From positions 34,812-98,811 of the forward strand of contig NZ_JAHHIR010000039.1 of the NCBI RefSeq assembly GCF_018678075.1: a DNA stretch of 64,000 nucleotides, in the 5' to 3' direction. Shown here piece after piece: positions 34,366 through 43,710 of this stretch. The notes under the pieces were generated by a model, which saw only the letters and a program-made list of their open reading frames with translations, was not told the DNA's origin and did no database searches. The DNA is from Epibacterium ulvae (GTDB lineage: Bacteria > Pseudomonadota > Alphaproteobacteria > Rhodobacterales > Rhodobacteraceae). Within the stretch, counting starts at the first letter, position 1. Each line of letters opens with the position of its first letter. Both the position numbers and the translations under genes were made by a program.

Positions 34366-35696
34366 GATCTAGGTCTTGCCCGCGTCAGCAGCCGCTTGAG
34401 AGGAAAGACAATTGTGGGATCAAAATCTGAAAGCTGCCGCACACAGATCACAAGCGCGATCTTGGCAAAAACAAGCGAGAGCGCTGTGGCACATGCAGCG
34501 CCCTGAAGGCCCCAGATCGGGATTAGAAAGATGTTCAGGCCTATATTGAGCGCAATGGCTGCGACGTTGATCCCCAACACCCACCGTTCTCGTTTAAGCA
34601 TCACCAAAACGGCGCCTGCTCCGCCTCCGAGAATGGCACAGGCTTGCCCCGCAATCAGAATGATCAAAGCCGGTCTGGCTGCGCGAAACTCATCGCCAAA
34701 CAGCCCCAAATATAAGTCGCCGCCAAAAGCCAATGCAACGCAGATTACCAGGCCAAGTGCGGTTGTGATTGTCACCGCTTGCCCCATTAAAACCTGTGCT
34801 CCTTTGGTGTCTTGGCGCGCCAGAGCGCGGGCCAGCATTGGCCCCAGGGTCTGCACTGCAGCCAAATTGGCCAGATTGACCAGGGCCACACCGCGCACCG
34901 CCGGGCGATAGATCCCTACATCCCCATCCCCCAGGAGCAAGCCGATCATAATCACATCCATGTCCATCAACAGCATGTTGATCATGGTGGTCAGCATCAT
35001 TGGGATAGAGGCGATGTACCACCATCTGCGGTGTTGCGCGGTGTCGTCGCTTTGGCGGCCGGACTGTGGCAGCGCTTTGATCAGCCGGGCCACCCAGCTC
35101 CACATGGCGATGGCTGCGGCCAACGCGGCAAAAGTGGCAATCACCAACAGCTGCGTCGGAGACAGCGCCTGTTCCCAAAACAAAAAGGCCGCCACCGTCA
35201 GCACATAAAGCGCCGGGCGCAGGATGGAATCAAACAACCTGGCTGTCACAATACGCTGGAACCCAGCCATGTTCTTTTCGGCTGTCAGCACCAGAACATT
35301 GGCCAGGGCAAAGATGGCCACCAAAGCCCAGCCCGGCGCGAGGATCAGCACGCCAAACTGTTCCAACAGGAAAAACCCCAGCGCCACCACACAGGACATG
35401 ACCACGATTGTGCCCAGCTGTACCTTGAAATACCGCCGCAAGCCTGCCCGGTTTTTATGCTCGGCAAAAATCGGCACTTCGCGCATCGACAATTCCGCCA
35501 TGCCAAGCGACAGGCAGGCGCCTGCCAAGCTCGCACAGGTGTAGGCAAAGATATATGCGCCAAAGCTTTCGGCACCCAGGTGCCGGGCAATCATAATAGA
35601 GCCTAAAAATTGAAGACCCAGGGCCACAAACCGCAACCCAAAAGAGGCAATGGCTTTCCAGATCATTTCAGGCATGGCAGAAAGGCGATGCGACAT
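34362..35696 (-). CDS. Wzx-type polysaccharide flippase
   Basis: The protein has 444 residues with 12-14 predicted membrane helices and few charged loops. The N-terminal part (FVALGLQFLGSIMIARHLGA, FGAYIFAYTCASLAGACLSL) and the middle (MLLMDMDVIMIGLLLGDGDVG) are typical of MATE/MOP-superfamily polysaccharide exporters (RfbX/Wzx). It would flip the undecaprenyl-linked repeat unit to the periplasm. The ATG at 35696 has AGGA about 9 nt upstream. The frame extends to 35759 without support. The only flippase seen in the window, it pairs functionally with the ligase/polymerase-type protein at 38.6 kb. Confidence 0.88.
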   Translation of the reverse strand: MSHRLSAMPEMIWKAIASFGLRFVALGLQFLGSIMIARHLGAESFGAYIFAYTCASLAGACLSLGMAELSMREVPIFAEHKNRAGLRRYFKVQLGTIVVMSCVVALGFFLLEQFGVLILAPGWALVAIFALANVLVLTAEKNMAGFQRIVTARLFDSILRPALYVLTVAAFLFWEQALSPTQLLVIATFAALAAAIAMWSWVARLIKALPQSGRQSDDTAQHRRWWYIASIPMMLTTMINMLLMDMDVIMIGLLLGDGDVGIYRPAVRGVALVNLANLAAVQTLGPMLARALARQDTKGAQVLMGQAVTITTALGLVICVALAFGGDLYLGLFGDEFRAARPALIILIAGQACAILGGGAGAVLVMLKRERWVLGINVAAIALNIGLNIFLIPIWGLQGAACATALSLVFAKIALVICVRQLSDFDPTIVFPLKRLLTRARPRS

Positions 35697-35809
35697 TAGC
35701 AGTCGTCCTGGAAAATAATTTTTATTAACAATTACATATTCGACCTCTCTAGGGGACACCAGAATTTGTTTACGCCCTAGAGTTCAATTACTTGGAGATG
35801 GATGTTTTC

Positions 35810-36742
35810 ATGGCATCACACCCTTTTTTACGCGTTTTTGTCGTGGGATGCTCCCGTGGTGGAACAACAGTGACCCAGCGGCTGATTGCGGATCGCCTGC
35901 ATCTCCTAACCTTGCCGGAAACCCGGTTTTTCGTCAGTCTCATTGGTAATACCGACCGGCGCATGTTTCCCGAAACCTATCGCCCGCAAGGGGCGGCGCA
36001 GGCGCTGCGGATGACAATCCGGAACGCCCTGGGGTTGAGCAGCGGCCTGGAATGGCGCAATGCAGATATGATCCCCGGCCCCCGGCGGCGCAAATGGAGC
36101 CCGGTGGCGCGGATTGCCCGGGATTTTCAAACCGGCATGGATCATTTGGCCCAAGAAGCCCAGGCTGTGGGCTGGTTGGAAAAAACCCCGATGCATGTGC
36201 ATTACACTGCCGAGATCGCCGCCCATATCGACAACGCCTGGTTTATCCATGTGATCCGCGACGCCCAGGACACGGTGGCCTCGATCTGGGATGCGGCGCA
36301 GAAATACGACGACCCCTGGCCCATCGTTTATGACCGGATTGAACGGGCGGTGGACAATTGGAACGCCTCGATTGCTGACAGCGCGGGCATGGTGGGCCAG
36401 CCCCGGCATCTGTTTGTCCGCTACAGCAGCCTGACCGCCCAGCCCGAGGCGGTTTTGGATCAGATTTCCCAGGCCATGGGCCATGGAACGGGACAGGCGG
36501 CGCCGGATCGGGAGGTGCGATCCGGCCAGATGCGCAGCGCAGCCGGGCTGACCTCGGCGCGCGATCAGGCCTGGAAAGGGGCGGCGACCTCAGGACAGGT
36601 CACCCCGGCGCGATCCAAATGGGACAGCGCGCTGACGCCTGAGGAGCAAACCCGCGCTTCGGCGCTGATCCAACCCCTTCCCGCCGCGTTAGAGACTGCG
36701 ATGCGCCCGTTTGACCTGCTCCTGGCAGAGGCCGCATCATGA
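35810..36742 (+). CDS. Sulfotransferase-family protein
   Basis: The protein has 310 residues. The PAPS 5'-phosphosulfate-binding loop is VFVVGCSRGGTTVTQRL near the N-terminus. WLEKTPMHVHYTAEI and FIHVIRDAQDTVASIW contain the 3'-phosphate-binding Arg/Ser pattern. It would transfer sulfate from PAPS to a glycan hydroxyl, which fits a marine capsule or exopolysaccharide. ATGs exist at 35798 and 35810. The latter gives MASHPFLRVFVVGC. It is on the plus strand, divergent from the flippase, and is followed 34 bp later by a GT2 gene. Confidence 0.82.
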   Translation: MASHPFLRVFVVGCSRGGTTVTQRLIADRLHLLTLPETRFFVSLIGNTDRRMFPETYRPQGAAQALRMTIRNALGLSSGLEWRNADMIPGPRRRKWSPVARIARDFQTGMDHLAQEAQAVGWLEKTPMHVHYTAEIAAHIDNAWFIHVIRDAQDTVASIWDAAQKYDDPWPIVYDRIERAVDNWNASIADSAGMVGQPRHLFVRYSSLTAQPEAVLDQISQAMGHGTGQAAPDREVRSGQMRSAAGLTSARDQAWKGAATSGQVTPARSKWDSALTPEEQTRASALIQPLPAALETAMRPFDLLLAEAAS

Positions 36743-36776
36743 TAAATGCGAGAGATGACCACAAGGATCTGCCCCC

Positions 36777-37742
36777 ATGTCACAGGCGCTAACGATATCG
36801 GTGATCGTGCCGACATATAACCGCATAGAATCCCTGCTGCGCGCGCTGCAGTCCATTCTGGAGCAAAGCCGCCCTGCCGATGAGATCATCGTGGTGGATG
36901 ATGGCTCCGAGGAGGATGTGGCGGCAGCTCTGGCCCCTTTGGGCGATCAGATCACGCTGATCCGCCAGGACAATGCGGGCGTGGCAGCCGCGCGCAATAC
37001 CGGGGTGGCCCAGGCCCGCGGGACATGGCTGACGTTTCTGGATTCCGATGATCTGTGGCTGGAGGACCGGTTGGCGGTGCTGGAACGCGATTTGGCGGGA
37101 TGCAGCGATGACATCGCCGCCCATATCGGCAATGTGGTCTATACCGGGGCGGGCTATGCGGAGGATCTCTTTGGCATCAAACAGCTGTCCTTTCCGCAAG
37201 ATCGCGCCGAATGGGTGGCAGATCCGCTGCCGCTGGTGATTGCCGGCATGACCCTGCAAGGCGCCGCCGTGCGCCGGACGGCCTTTGCGGCGGCCGAGGG
37301 GTTTGACACGACCATGCGGATGATGTCGGACACGGCGTTTTTCTGCCAGCTGGCCCTGGTGGGCCCCTTTTTGATGAGCGGGGTGATGATGTCCGAGATC
37401 ATCCGCCTTGAGGGGGACACCAGTTCCATCACCAGCCTGCGGCGCACCAAGCGGCTTTATGCGGCGCAGATGAAAACCCACTACCTGGAGGCGCTTTTGC
37501 CCCGAGAGCTGAGCCCTGCCCAGGCCCAATTGGTGCGCAAACAACTGAGCGGTGCCCTGTTCAAGACGGCCGAGGTCCTGCATGAAAGCGACAAACGGGG
37601 CGCGCGGCAGCTGTTGTGGCGTTCCGCACGCGACCATCCCGAACCGCTCAAAGGCTGGATCAAGGCGCTGGCCGCCTGTGTGTTGGGCCAGCGCGGCTAT
37701 ACTTCGGTTGCGGTGCAGCCCAAAGTGCTGGATCGCAGCTAG
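36777..37742 (+). CDS. Glycosyltransferase family 2
   Basis: The protein has 321 residues. It is a classic GT-A enzyme: SVIVPTYNRIESLLRALQSI, DEIIVVDDGSEED, AAARNTGVAQARGTWLTFLD and the DSDDLWLEDR metal-binding site. TLQGAAVRRTAFAAAEGFD follows near the acceptor pocket. AAGGA lies about 9 nt before the ATG. It sits between the sulfotransferase and the StrF-like transferase on the same strand and probably adds one sugar of the repeat unit. The acceptor and donor cannot be read from sequence. Confidence 0.9.
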   Translation: MSQALTISVIVPTYNRIESLLRALQSILEQSRPADEIIVVDDGSEEDVAAALAPLGDQITLIRQDNAGVAAARNTGVAQARGTWLTFLDSDDLWLEDRLAVLERDLAGCSDDIAAHIGNVVYTGAGYAEDLFGIKQLSFPQDRAEWVADPLPLVIAGMTLQGAAVRRTAFAAAEGFDTTMRMMSDTAFFCQLALVGPFLMSGVMMSEIIRLEGDTSSITSLRRTKRLYAAQMKTHYLEALLPRELSPAQAQLVRKQLSGALFKTAEVLHESDKRGARQLLWRSARDHPEPLKGWIKALAACVLGQRGYTSVAVQPKVLDRS

Positions 37743-37784
37743 CCTATATTTGTTCCACAAGACCCTTATTTTCAGAGGCTTTAG

Positions 37785-38567
37785 ATGACGTCCCCCTTTT
37801 GTATTGTCGTGGCCAGCAATGACGCTGAGAGCTTGAACCGAAATCTGATGGCCTCTGCGCTGGTGCAGGGCGGGGTGGAGGTGAATGTGCAGACCGGCGC
37901 CCCTTCGGCGAGCATTGCCTATAACCGGGGTCTGGATGCGACCGAGGCGCCGATTGTGATCTTTGCCCATCAGGACGTCTATTTCCCGCCCGGCTGGGAG
38001 GAAAAGCTGTTGGCGGCGATCGAAACTGTCGCGGCGCGTGATCCTGATTGGGCACTGATTGCGCCCTTTGGGGTGACCAAGGCGGGTGAGCATATTGGCG
38101 AGGTCTGGACCACCAGCCTGTCGCAGGTGGTGGGGCGGCCGGTCACGGCGCCAGAACAGGTCGAAAGCTTTGACGAGCTGACCTTTGTGATGCGCCGCGA
38201 CGCCGGGCTGCGTTTTGATGAGGGGCTGCCCAATTACCACCTTTATGGCACCGATATTGTGCAGAGCGCCCATGCGGCAGGGCACTCGGCCTGGGTGGCG
38301 CCACTGGCGATGGTGCATAACGATGGGTTTCACGACCATCTGCGCGCCGATTTTCGCGCCTCCTATCATTTCACCCGCCGCAAATGGCGGCAGAACCTGC
38401 CGATCCGCGCGCCCATGGTCTGGATCCGCTGGCATGGGCTCAGCCTGCCCTATCTGCAGCTGCGTCACTGGAAATCTGTTGAAAAACGCCGCCTCAGATC
38501 CGGCGATCCCACCCAGGACCCGCAGCTGATCTCCCAGGCCTGTGGCTGGGAAAAAGGAGCCGATTGA
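37785..38567 (+). CDS. StrF-like glycosyltransferase
   Basis: The protein has 260 residues. It matches the StrF/STREFT-type family-2-like domain: IVVASNDAESLNRNLMAS, then SIAYNRGLDATEAPIVIFAH followed by QDVYFPPGWEEKLLAA. There is also YHLYGTDIVQSAHAAGH with an acidic catalytic residue, and LAMVHNDGFHD. The HQDV motif stands where GT2 enzymes have DxD. AGAGG precedes the ATG by 6 nt. It lies 42 bp after the GT2 gene and 44 bp before the ligase-like gene, probably in one transcript with them. Confidence 0.8.
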   Translation: MTSPFCIVVASNDAESLNRNLMASALVQGGVEVNVQTGAPSASIAYNRGLDATEAPIVIFAHQDVYFPPGWEEKLLAAIETVAARDPDWALIAPFGVTKAGEHIGEVWTTSLSQVVGRPVTAPEQVESFDELTFVMRRDAGLRFDEGLPNYHLYGTDIVQSAHAAGHSAWVAPLAMVHNDGFHDHLRADFRASYHFTRRKWRQNLPIRAPMVWIRWHGLSLPYLQLRHWKSVEKRRLRSGDPTQDPQLISQACGWEKGAD

Positions 38568-38611
38568 GGTAAGAACGGATCGAGCCAGTCAATCGAGTGC
38601 ATATAGCCCCC

Positions 38612-39979
38612 ATGCCATCCCAAACCCTGCGCCCCCAACAGCCCAACGCCGTGCGCGCCAGATCTGCCGCTGCGGGTCTGGTGCAACAGCCGGACCGGCA
38701 TCGGCTGTTGGCACTGTTTTTGATCACCCTGGTGATCCCGGTGTCGGTGTCGGTGGCGGGGCTGCGGCTGACACCGGCCCGGGTGCTGTTGTTGCTGGCG
38801 GTGGTGCCGGTGACCTTTGCGCTTTTGTCGGGCAAACGCGGCAAGATCATCGCCACTGATATTGTGATGGGGTTGTTCACCCTGTGGGTCATCGTAAGCC
38901 TGCTGTTTTCAATGGGGCCTTCAATTCTGGAATTTGCAGGGATCACTGGGTTGGAGATCTGGGGCTCTTATGCATTGGGGCGCTATCTGGTGCATAATCG
39001 CGCAGCTTTTCTGGCCCTCACCCGGTTCCTGGTCTTTGTGCTGATCTTTATCATCATCGAGGCGATGGCCCAATCAGTGTTCCATTTCAGCCTATATGAT
39101 CCAGTGTTTTCAATCTTTGGCGACGTCTTTCCTTGGCCGCGCGAGCTCCGGTTGGGATTGCTACGGGCTTCTTCCACCTTTGAGCATCCGATCCTTTATG
39201 GGGTGTTATGTGCCAGCACATTCTCTTTGCTGGTCTATGCGCCGCGCAATGAGAAACCCGGCATCAAAGGCTGGCGGATTGCGTCCTTGCCGGGGGCCGC
39301 GACGTTTTTCTCTCTCTCTGTTGGGGCTTGGTTGCCGTTGCTGCTGCAGATCGCGCTGATGGGTTGGGACTATGTCTTTCGCAAATTTGCCAAACGTTGG
39401 GTCGTGCTGATCTCGCTGTTTGTGGGCTTATTTGTCTTGGTGGATCTGGCGTCAAACCGTACGCCGTTTGAGGTCTTTATTTCTCTGTTCACACTCGACC
39501 CCAACACCTCCTATTGGCGGATTTTGATTTTCAAATATGCCATCGATGATGTCTGGCAGAACCCGCTGTTTGGCATTGGCCTCAGAGATTGGAGCCGCCC
39601 TCATTGGATGTATAGTTCCAGCGTCGATAACCTGTGGCTACTGACCGCGATGCGCTATGGATTTCCGGGGCTTTTGTTTTTTATGGGTGCCTATTTCCTG
39701 GCAATATTCCGCTGTGTCAAAGTGAAGTCTCGCGATTATCAACGGCAGAAACAACAGACCTCGTTGGTGTTTACCCTGGTGACTGTGGGTATCGCGGTGG
39801 CAACGGTGCATTTGTGGGGCGCGACCTTCCTCTATTTCTGCTTTTTGTTGGGGACCTCAAATGCGTTTTCAGAACCTGATGCGCCGGAACCAGATAGCGA
39901 AGAGGCCAAAGCAGATCCTGCTCCAGCCTCCTCTCCTTATACCCGTGCCCCGCTACGGCCGGGGCAGAGACCTTGGTAA
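38612..39979 (+). CDS. O-antigen ligase / Wzy polymerase-type membrane protein
   Basis: The protein has 455 residues with about ten predicted membrane helices and a large periplasmic loop. The Wzy_C/WaaL-type region is visible at TSYWRILIFKYAIDDVWQNP followed by LFGIGLRDWSRP, then a long hydrophobic tail and a Glu/Pro-rich cytoplasmic end. Such proteins polymerise repeat units or ligate them to an acceptor. The ATG at 38612 is used. A GTG at 38597 is also possible. The gene ends 10 bp before the convergent beta-helix gene. It is the only polymerase/ligase candidate in the window. Confidence 0.82.
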   Translation: MPSQTLRPQQPNAVRARSAAAGLVQQPDRHRLLALFLITLVIPVSVSVAGLRLTPARVLLLLAVVPVTFALLSGKRGKIIATDIVMGLFTLWVIVSLLFSMGPSILEFAGITGLEIWGSYALGRYLVHNRAAFLALTRFLVFVLIFIIIEAMAQSVFHFSLYDPVFSIFGDVFPWPRELRLGLLRASSTFEHPILYGVLCASTFSLLVYAPRNEKPGIKGWRIASLPGAATFFSLSVGAWLPLLLQIALMGWDYVFRKFAKRWVVLISLFVGLFVLVDLASNRTPFEVFISLFTLDPNTSYWRILIFKYAIDDVWQNPLFGIGLRDWSRPHWMYSSSVDNLWLLTAMRYGFPGLLFFMGAYFLAIFRCVKVKSRDYQRQKQQTSLVFTLVTVGIAVATVHLWGATFLYFCFLLGTSNAFSEPDAPEPDSEEAKADPAPASSPYTRAPLRPGQRPW

Positions 39980-39989
39980 ATAGACCCTT

Positions 39990-41312
39990 TTATGGGCGTT
40001 CGATCGCACCAAAATCGTTGTGGCGCCCCTGAGGGCGTCGGGTTCCAAACACATCTGTGATCGAGATGATGGTGGGAACGCCATCCACAAGCGGCCCATT
40101 GGCGCGCGGAGTGAAATCGCCGGTGGCGGGGGATTGAAACAATGTCGCAGCTGAGGCCACCGCAACATTTTCCGCCAGCGCCTGGGGAAGATTTGAGTAG
40201 GACATGGCCACATTGTTGCGGACCTCCACATTCTTGCTGGGGGTGCCATTTCTATGAGGTCGTACTGTGACCCAGGGGGCTTGGCCGGTAAACGTTTCAG
40301 GATGCACCACCGTATTATGGACAATCACACTGTCGCGCCCGCCATAAAGGGCGATGCCGTGATAGGCGCTGACCACCAAGAGATTGTTCACGATTTCAAA
40401 GTTGCGGTAAAACCCGTCAAACAGGCCGATGCCTTGTAGGTTGCAGCGCAAGGGGTGGCTGCGGTCTCCGGTCCATTCCAGGATGATATTTTCGGCAATG
40501 GTGACATTGGCAATTGCAGCCGCAGCGCCCTGATTGCGCGGAGACCAGGATTGAAACCCATCGTCGTGGTTGGCGTCCACATCCACACAATCCTGTACAC
40601 GGTTGCCGCGAAACAGGCTGTTGTCGCCAATCCCGCGCAGCCCGTCGCCACTGAAACCGGTGATCACATTGTCGACCACCACCGCGCCCGCGCGCGAGCT
40701 GGAAATCCCGCCGCCCACAGCCGTAAGACGATTGCCGCGCGCCGTTACATTCGGACCGAGGATCTGCAGGCCGGTGCCTTGCCAGATCTGCCAATCCGCA
40801 AGGCTCCATTGCATATAGTTGGCCCCGTCTTCGCGACCGCGGATGTCAAACCCTTCCACGGTGATATGCGCGCTTGCACTATCGCTGCGCACAATGGGGC
40901 GGCGTTTGGCCGGGGTGCTGCGCGGCCAGACCGACAGATCCATGAAATGCAGGTTTCTCAACCCGTTGAGATCCAGATAGTCAAAATGCGCCTGACCGGG
41001 ATCTGCCGCCCGTACCAAGACGGTTTCAGCAGGTCGAATGCCGCTCCAGACGCGCGCGCCATAATGCCCATCCATCAGGGCCACATGGTCACCTTGTCCG
41101 GCGGTTACCGCGACCACAGCCTCGGCAAGACTGTGATAGGGCGCGCGCGCACTGCCATCTGGTGTGGGGGATGGGGGCACCGAAGGCGGCGCCATATAGA
41201 CCGGGGCGGCCGTGACAGAGGAGGCTGTCCAGATGGAGAACAGTCCCAGAATAAAGAAGGCCAACGCACAACGGCGCAGCACATGATCCGTTCGAAAGCT
41301 GAAGCAGGTCAT
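39990..41312 (-). CDS. Secreted right-handed beta-helix protein
   Basis: The protein has 440 residues. An N-terminal signal peptide is clear: basic start, hydrophobic CALAFFILGLFSIWTASSV, then TAAP at the likely cleavage site. The rest is a series of parallel beta-helix coils (ILGPNVTARGNRLTAVGGG, AVVVDNVITGFSGDGLRG, VTIAENIILEWTGDR, FEIVNNLLVVSAYHG, VIVHNTVVH). Such folds belong to polysaccharide lyases, C5-epimerases and structural glycan-binding proteins. No catalytic set can be assigned. It is transcribed toward the ligase gene and divergent from the export gene. It probably acts on the polymer in the periplasm, as a lyase or epimerase. Confidence 0.82.
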   Translation of the reverse strand: MTCFSFRTDHVLRRCALAFFILGLFSIWTASSVTAAPVYMAPPSVPPSPTPDGSARAPYHSLAEAVVAVTAGQGDHVALMDGHYGARVWSGIRPAETVLVRAADPGQAHFDYLDLNGLRNLHFMDLSVWPRSTPAKRRPIVRSDSASAHITVEGFDIRGREDGANYMQWSLADWQIWQGTGLQILGPNVTARGNRLTAVGGGISSSRAGAVVVDNVITGFSGDGLRGIGDNSLFRGNRVQDCVDVDANHDDGFQSWSPRNQGAAAAIANVTIAENIILEWTGDRSHPLRCNLQGIGLFDGFYRNFEIVNNLLVVSAYHGIALYGGRDSVIVHNTVVHPETFTGQAPWVTVRPHRNGTPSKNVEVRNNVAMSYSNLPQALAENVAVASAATLFQSPATGDFTPRANGPLVDGVPTIISITDVFGTRRPQGRHNDFGAIERP

Positions 41313-41492
41313 AACGATCCAATAGCAATGGAAAATGGGAAGAGGGAGGGACAGGGATGCACCAGAAATGGTCGTATGGCGGCGCGTGCATCTGTGCCGC
41401 AGTTCTCTAAAATCTACCTCAAATAGTTTGCCAAAGTATTAAAACTCAGCATTAATCTGCGCAAACATAGTACAAAAAATTTGAGGATGCAC

Positions 41493-42164
41493 ATGATTGC
41501 GCGCGTACAGGGAAGCGTCATTGTAACGATCCTGGCTCGAATCCAGGTTTGGATGATGACTATTGTAGTGACCGGAGCCGTTGGCACAGTGGCATTTGGC
41601 GTGGGTCCTGCATCCGCGCAGGCAGGTTCTTATATTATCAAACCCGGAGATACGTTGCGGTTGGAAGTGCTGGAAGACACTAGCCTGAACCGCAATGCGC
41701 TGGTTTTGCCCGATGGCACCATCAGCTTTCCACTGGTGGGGGTGATCCGCCCGTCGGGACGCACGGTCAACCAGGTGCAGAACATGCTGCGTGGCCGTCT
41801 GGCGCCCAATTTTGCCACCCCGCCCACCGTCCATGTCTCGGTCGCGGCATTGCGCAATCCCGCCGAAGATCTGGCGGATCCGCAGTTTGACATCTTTGCT
41901 CTGGGCGAAGTGCTGGCGCCAGGCCGCAAGGAAGTGGAGCCGGGCATTACCCTGCTGCAATTTCTCGCCGAGGCCGGTGGTTTGAGCCGGTTTGCCGCTG
42001 AAAAACGCATCGAACTGCATCGCACCGATCCGCAGACCGGGCAGGTTGCAACATTCCTGTTCAATTACCGCGTTCCCCAGGGCGATGGCAGCACCATCAA
42101 TGGCGGCACCCGGCTGCAGGCAGGGGATGTGATCAAAGTCCCACAAAAACGCCTGTTTGAATAA
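41493..42164 (+). CDS. Polysaccharide export outer-membrane protein (Wza/GumB type)
   Basis: The protein has 223 residues. A signal peptide is present (VWMMTIVVTGAVGTVAFGV then ASAQA). The poly_export signature follows: YIIKPGDTLRLEVLEDTSLN, VLPDGTISFPLVGVIRPSG and a SLBB-like region with FALGEVLAPGRKEVEPGI. It is shorter than Wza of E. coli, as is common for exosortase-linked loci. The ATG at 41493 is preferred because GAGG lies about 6-8 nt upstream. A TTG at 41481 and an ATG at 41487 are alternatives. The protein would form the outer-membrane pore for the polymer, in an operon with the barrel protein (9 bp gap). Confidence 0.9.
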   Translation: MIARVQGSVIVTILARIQVWMMTIVVTGAVGTVAFGVGPASAQAGSYIIKPGDTLRLEVLEDTSLNRNALVLPDGTISFPLVGVIRPSGRTVNQVQNMLRGRLAPNFATPPTVHVSVAALRNPAEDLADPQFDIFALGEVLAPGRKEVEPGITLLQFLAEAGGLSRFAAEKRIELHRTDPQTGQVATFLFNYRVPQGDGSTINGGTRLQAGDVIKVPQKRLFE

Positions 42165-42173
42165 GGGCAGCCG

Positions 42174-43613
42174 ATGACACGTCGATCTTTGAACCGGTCC
42201 AGGCCCCAGACGGCTTGGACCGCGCTTTTTGCCCCTTCCCTGTTTGTGCTGCCGCTGTTTGCCCTGACCGTGACGCCCGCCGCGCGGGCCCAGGATGCGC
42301 AAAACAGCGCTCCGCTGCCGCGCTATAGTTATGAACTGAGTCAGAGCCTCAGGGTGAGCGACAATATTCGCCTCAACCGCAACTCTCTGGGCACCACAAC
42401 CGCCGCTGAGACCAACGCCCGGGCAAGCTACCGCTTTGAAGACGGCCTCCAGAACCTGGCACTGGAGGCCGGCGGGGTGTTCCGGGTGGTGGATGATCCG
42501 GTCCTGGGCTCGGACCAAGATCTGAGCGACGCGGACCTGCGGCTGAACTACCTGCGCGAAAGCGCCAATGCGCGTCTGGCGCTGCAAAGCAGCTATGTGC
42601 GCCGGGACCTGTCTTTTGACGATGCCCTGAACAATGATGGGTTGACGGACCAGGATTTTTCGACCAGCGCCGGGCGTCGCGATGACATCAATACACAGTT
42701 CCGGTTTGACACTGGACTGTCGGATCCTTTGGGGTTGAATGTGACCCTAATCCAGCGGAATCGCCGCTTTAACGAGACCAACGATCCAGATCTTTTTGAC
42801 ACAGATACCACCAGCGCCCGGATCGGCGCGGTGTTTCGGTTTGGCCAGACCACCGAGGCAGAGCTGAGCCTGTTTCAATCCCGGTTCGAGTCTGAAAACG
42901 CCGCCCGTACCGAACGCGACACCCAGCAGCTGGTGCTGGGTCTGACCCATGCGTTTTCTGCAATTACCACGCTGCAGCTGGATCTGGGCTATGCCGAGGT
43001 GGACGAGCGTTTTACCGCCCTGCCCGACAACCTGGACCGCAACAGCGGTGTGATTGGCACGTTGGCGGTGACCCGCGCGCGCCGCAATGGTGAAGTCAGC
43101 GCCAGGCTGGCCACCAACGTCACCCAAGCCGGGCGGCGCAATACATTTGAAATCGCCCGCCGCTTTGTGCTGCCCACCGGCGTGCTGGCCTTTAGCCTTG
43201 GCGCGGTGGATGGCACCACCACCAACCCGCGTGCCATTGGTTCGGTCGACTACCGGCTGAACTGGGTCCGCTCCAGTTTTCGCGCGCAGCTGCGCCGCAC
43301 CGGTTCGGTCAGTGACACCACCTCAGTTGTGACTGAAACCACCCGGCTGACCCTGGGATATGATTACGAACTGAACCCGCTGACCAACCTGTCCCTAGAT
43401 CTGCGCCACGCCAGCATTCATGAAACCGGTCTGAACACCGATCCCGATCGCAGCCGCTCGAGCGTGGATCTGACCCTGACACGGGATCTGGGCAATGAAT
43501 GGGATCTGGTCACCGGCTATCAATTCCGCCGCTCAGATCGTGACGACACCGGTTCGGCCCATTCCAACACGTTGTTTTTCACACTTAATCGTGAATTCGG
43601 CGCGCCGAATTAA
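42174..43613 (+). CDS. Outer-membrane beta-barrel protein of the exosortase-linked locus
   Basis: The protein has 479 residues. A signal peptide (basic start, FVLPLFALTVTPAARAQDA) leads into a long series of alternating amphipathic strands with Asp/Arg-rich turns, ending in an aromatic strand (HSNTLFFTLNREFGAPN), which is typical of outer-membrane barrels. It corresponds to the PEP-CTERM-system-associated outer-membrane barrel (TIGR03016-like) usually found next to Wza- and exosortase genes. It may help the polymer cross the outer membrane or anchor the matrix. It is 9 bp after the export gene and 97 bp before the exosortase gene. I am sure of the barrel character, less sure of the exact family. 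Confidence 0.8.
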   Translation: MTRRSLNRSRPQTAWTALFAPSLFVLPLFALTVTPAARAQDAQNSAPLPRYSYELSQSLRVSDNIRLNRNSLGTTTAAETNARASYRFEDGLQNLALEAGGVFRVVDDPVLGSDQDLSDADLRLNYLRESANARLALQSSYVRRDLSFDDALNNDGLTDQDFSTSAGRRDDINTQFRFDTGLSDPLGLNVTLIQRNRRFNETNDPDLFDTDTTSARIGAVFRFGQTTEAELSLFQSRFESENAARTERDTQQLVLGLTHAFSAITTLQLDLGYAEVDERFTALPDNLDRNSGVIGTLAVTRARRNGEVSARLATNVTQAGRRNTFEIARRFVLPTGVLAFSLGAVDGTTTNPRAIGSVDYRLNWVRSSFRAQLRRTGSVSDTTSVVTETTRLTLGYDYELNPLTNLSLDLRHASIHETGLNTDPDRSRSSVDLTLTRDLGNEWDLVTGYQFRRSDRDDTGSAHSNTLFFTLNREFGAPN

Positions 43614-43710
43614 CGGCCGAGGGGGCTTGGGCTTGGGCGTGATTTTGTGCTGATATGCCTGTGGCAGGCCCCTCTGCCAGACGCCCTGTGACAAGAATGC
43701 GGAGATCGCA

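Noticed and set aside
36789..38468. 559-codon minus-strand frame over two glycosyltransferase genes
   Set aside because: It runs exactly opposite to two clear transferases and is His/Arg/Gln-rich, as expected for a GC-rich shadow.
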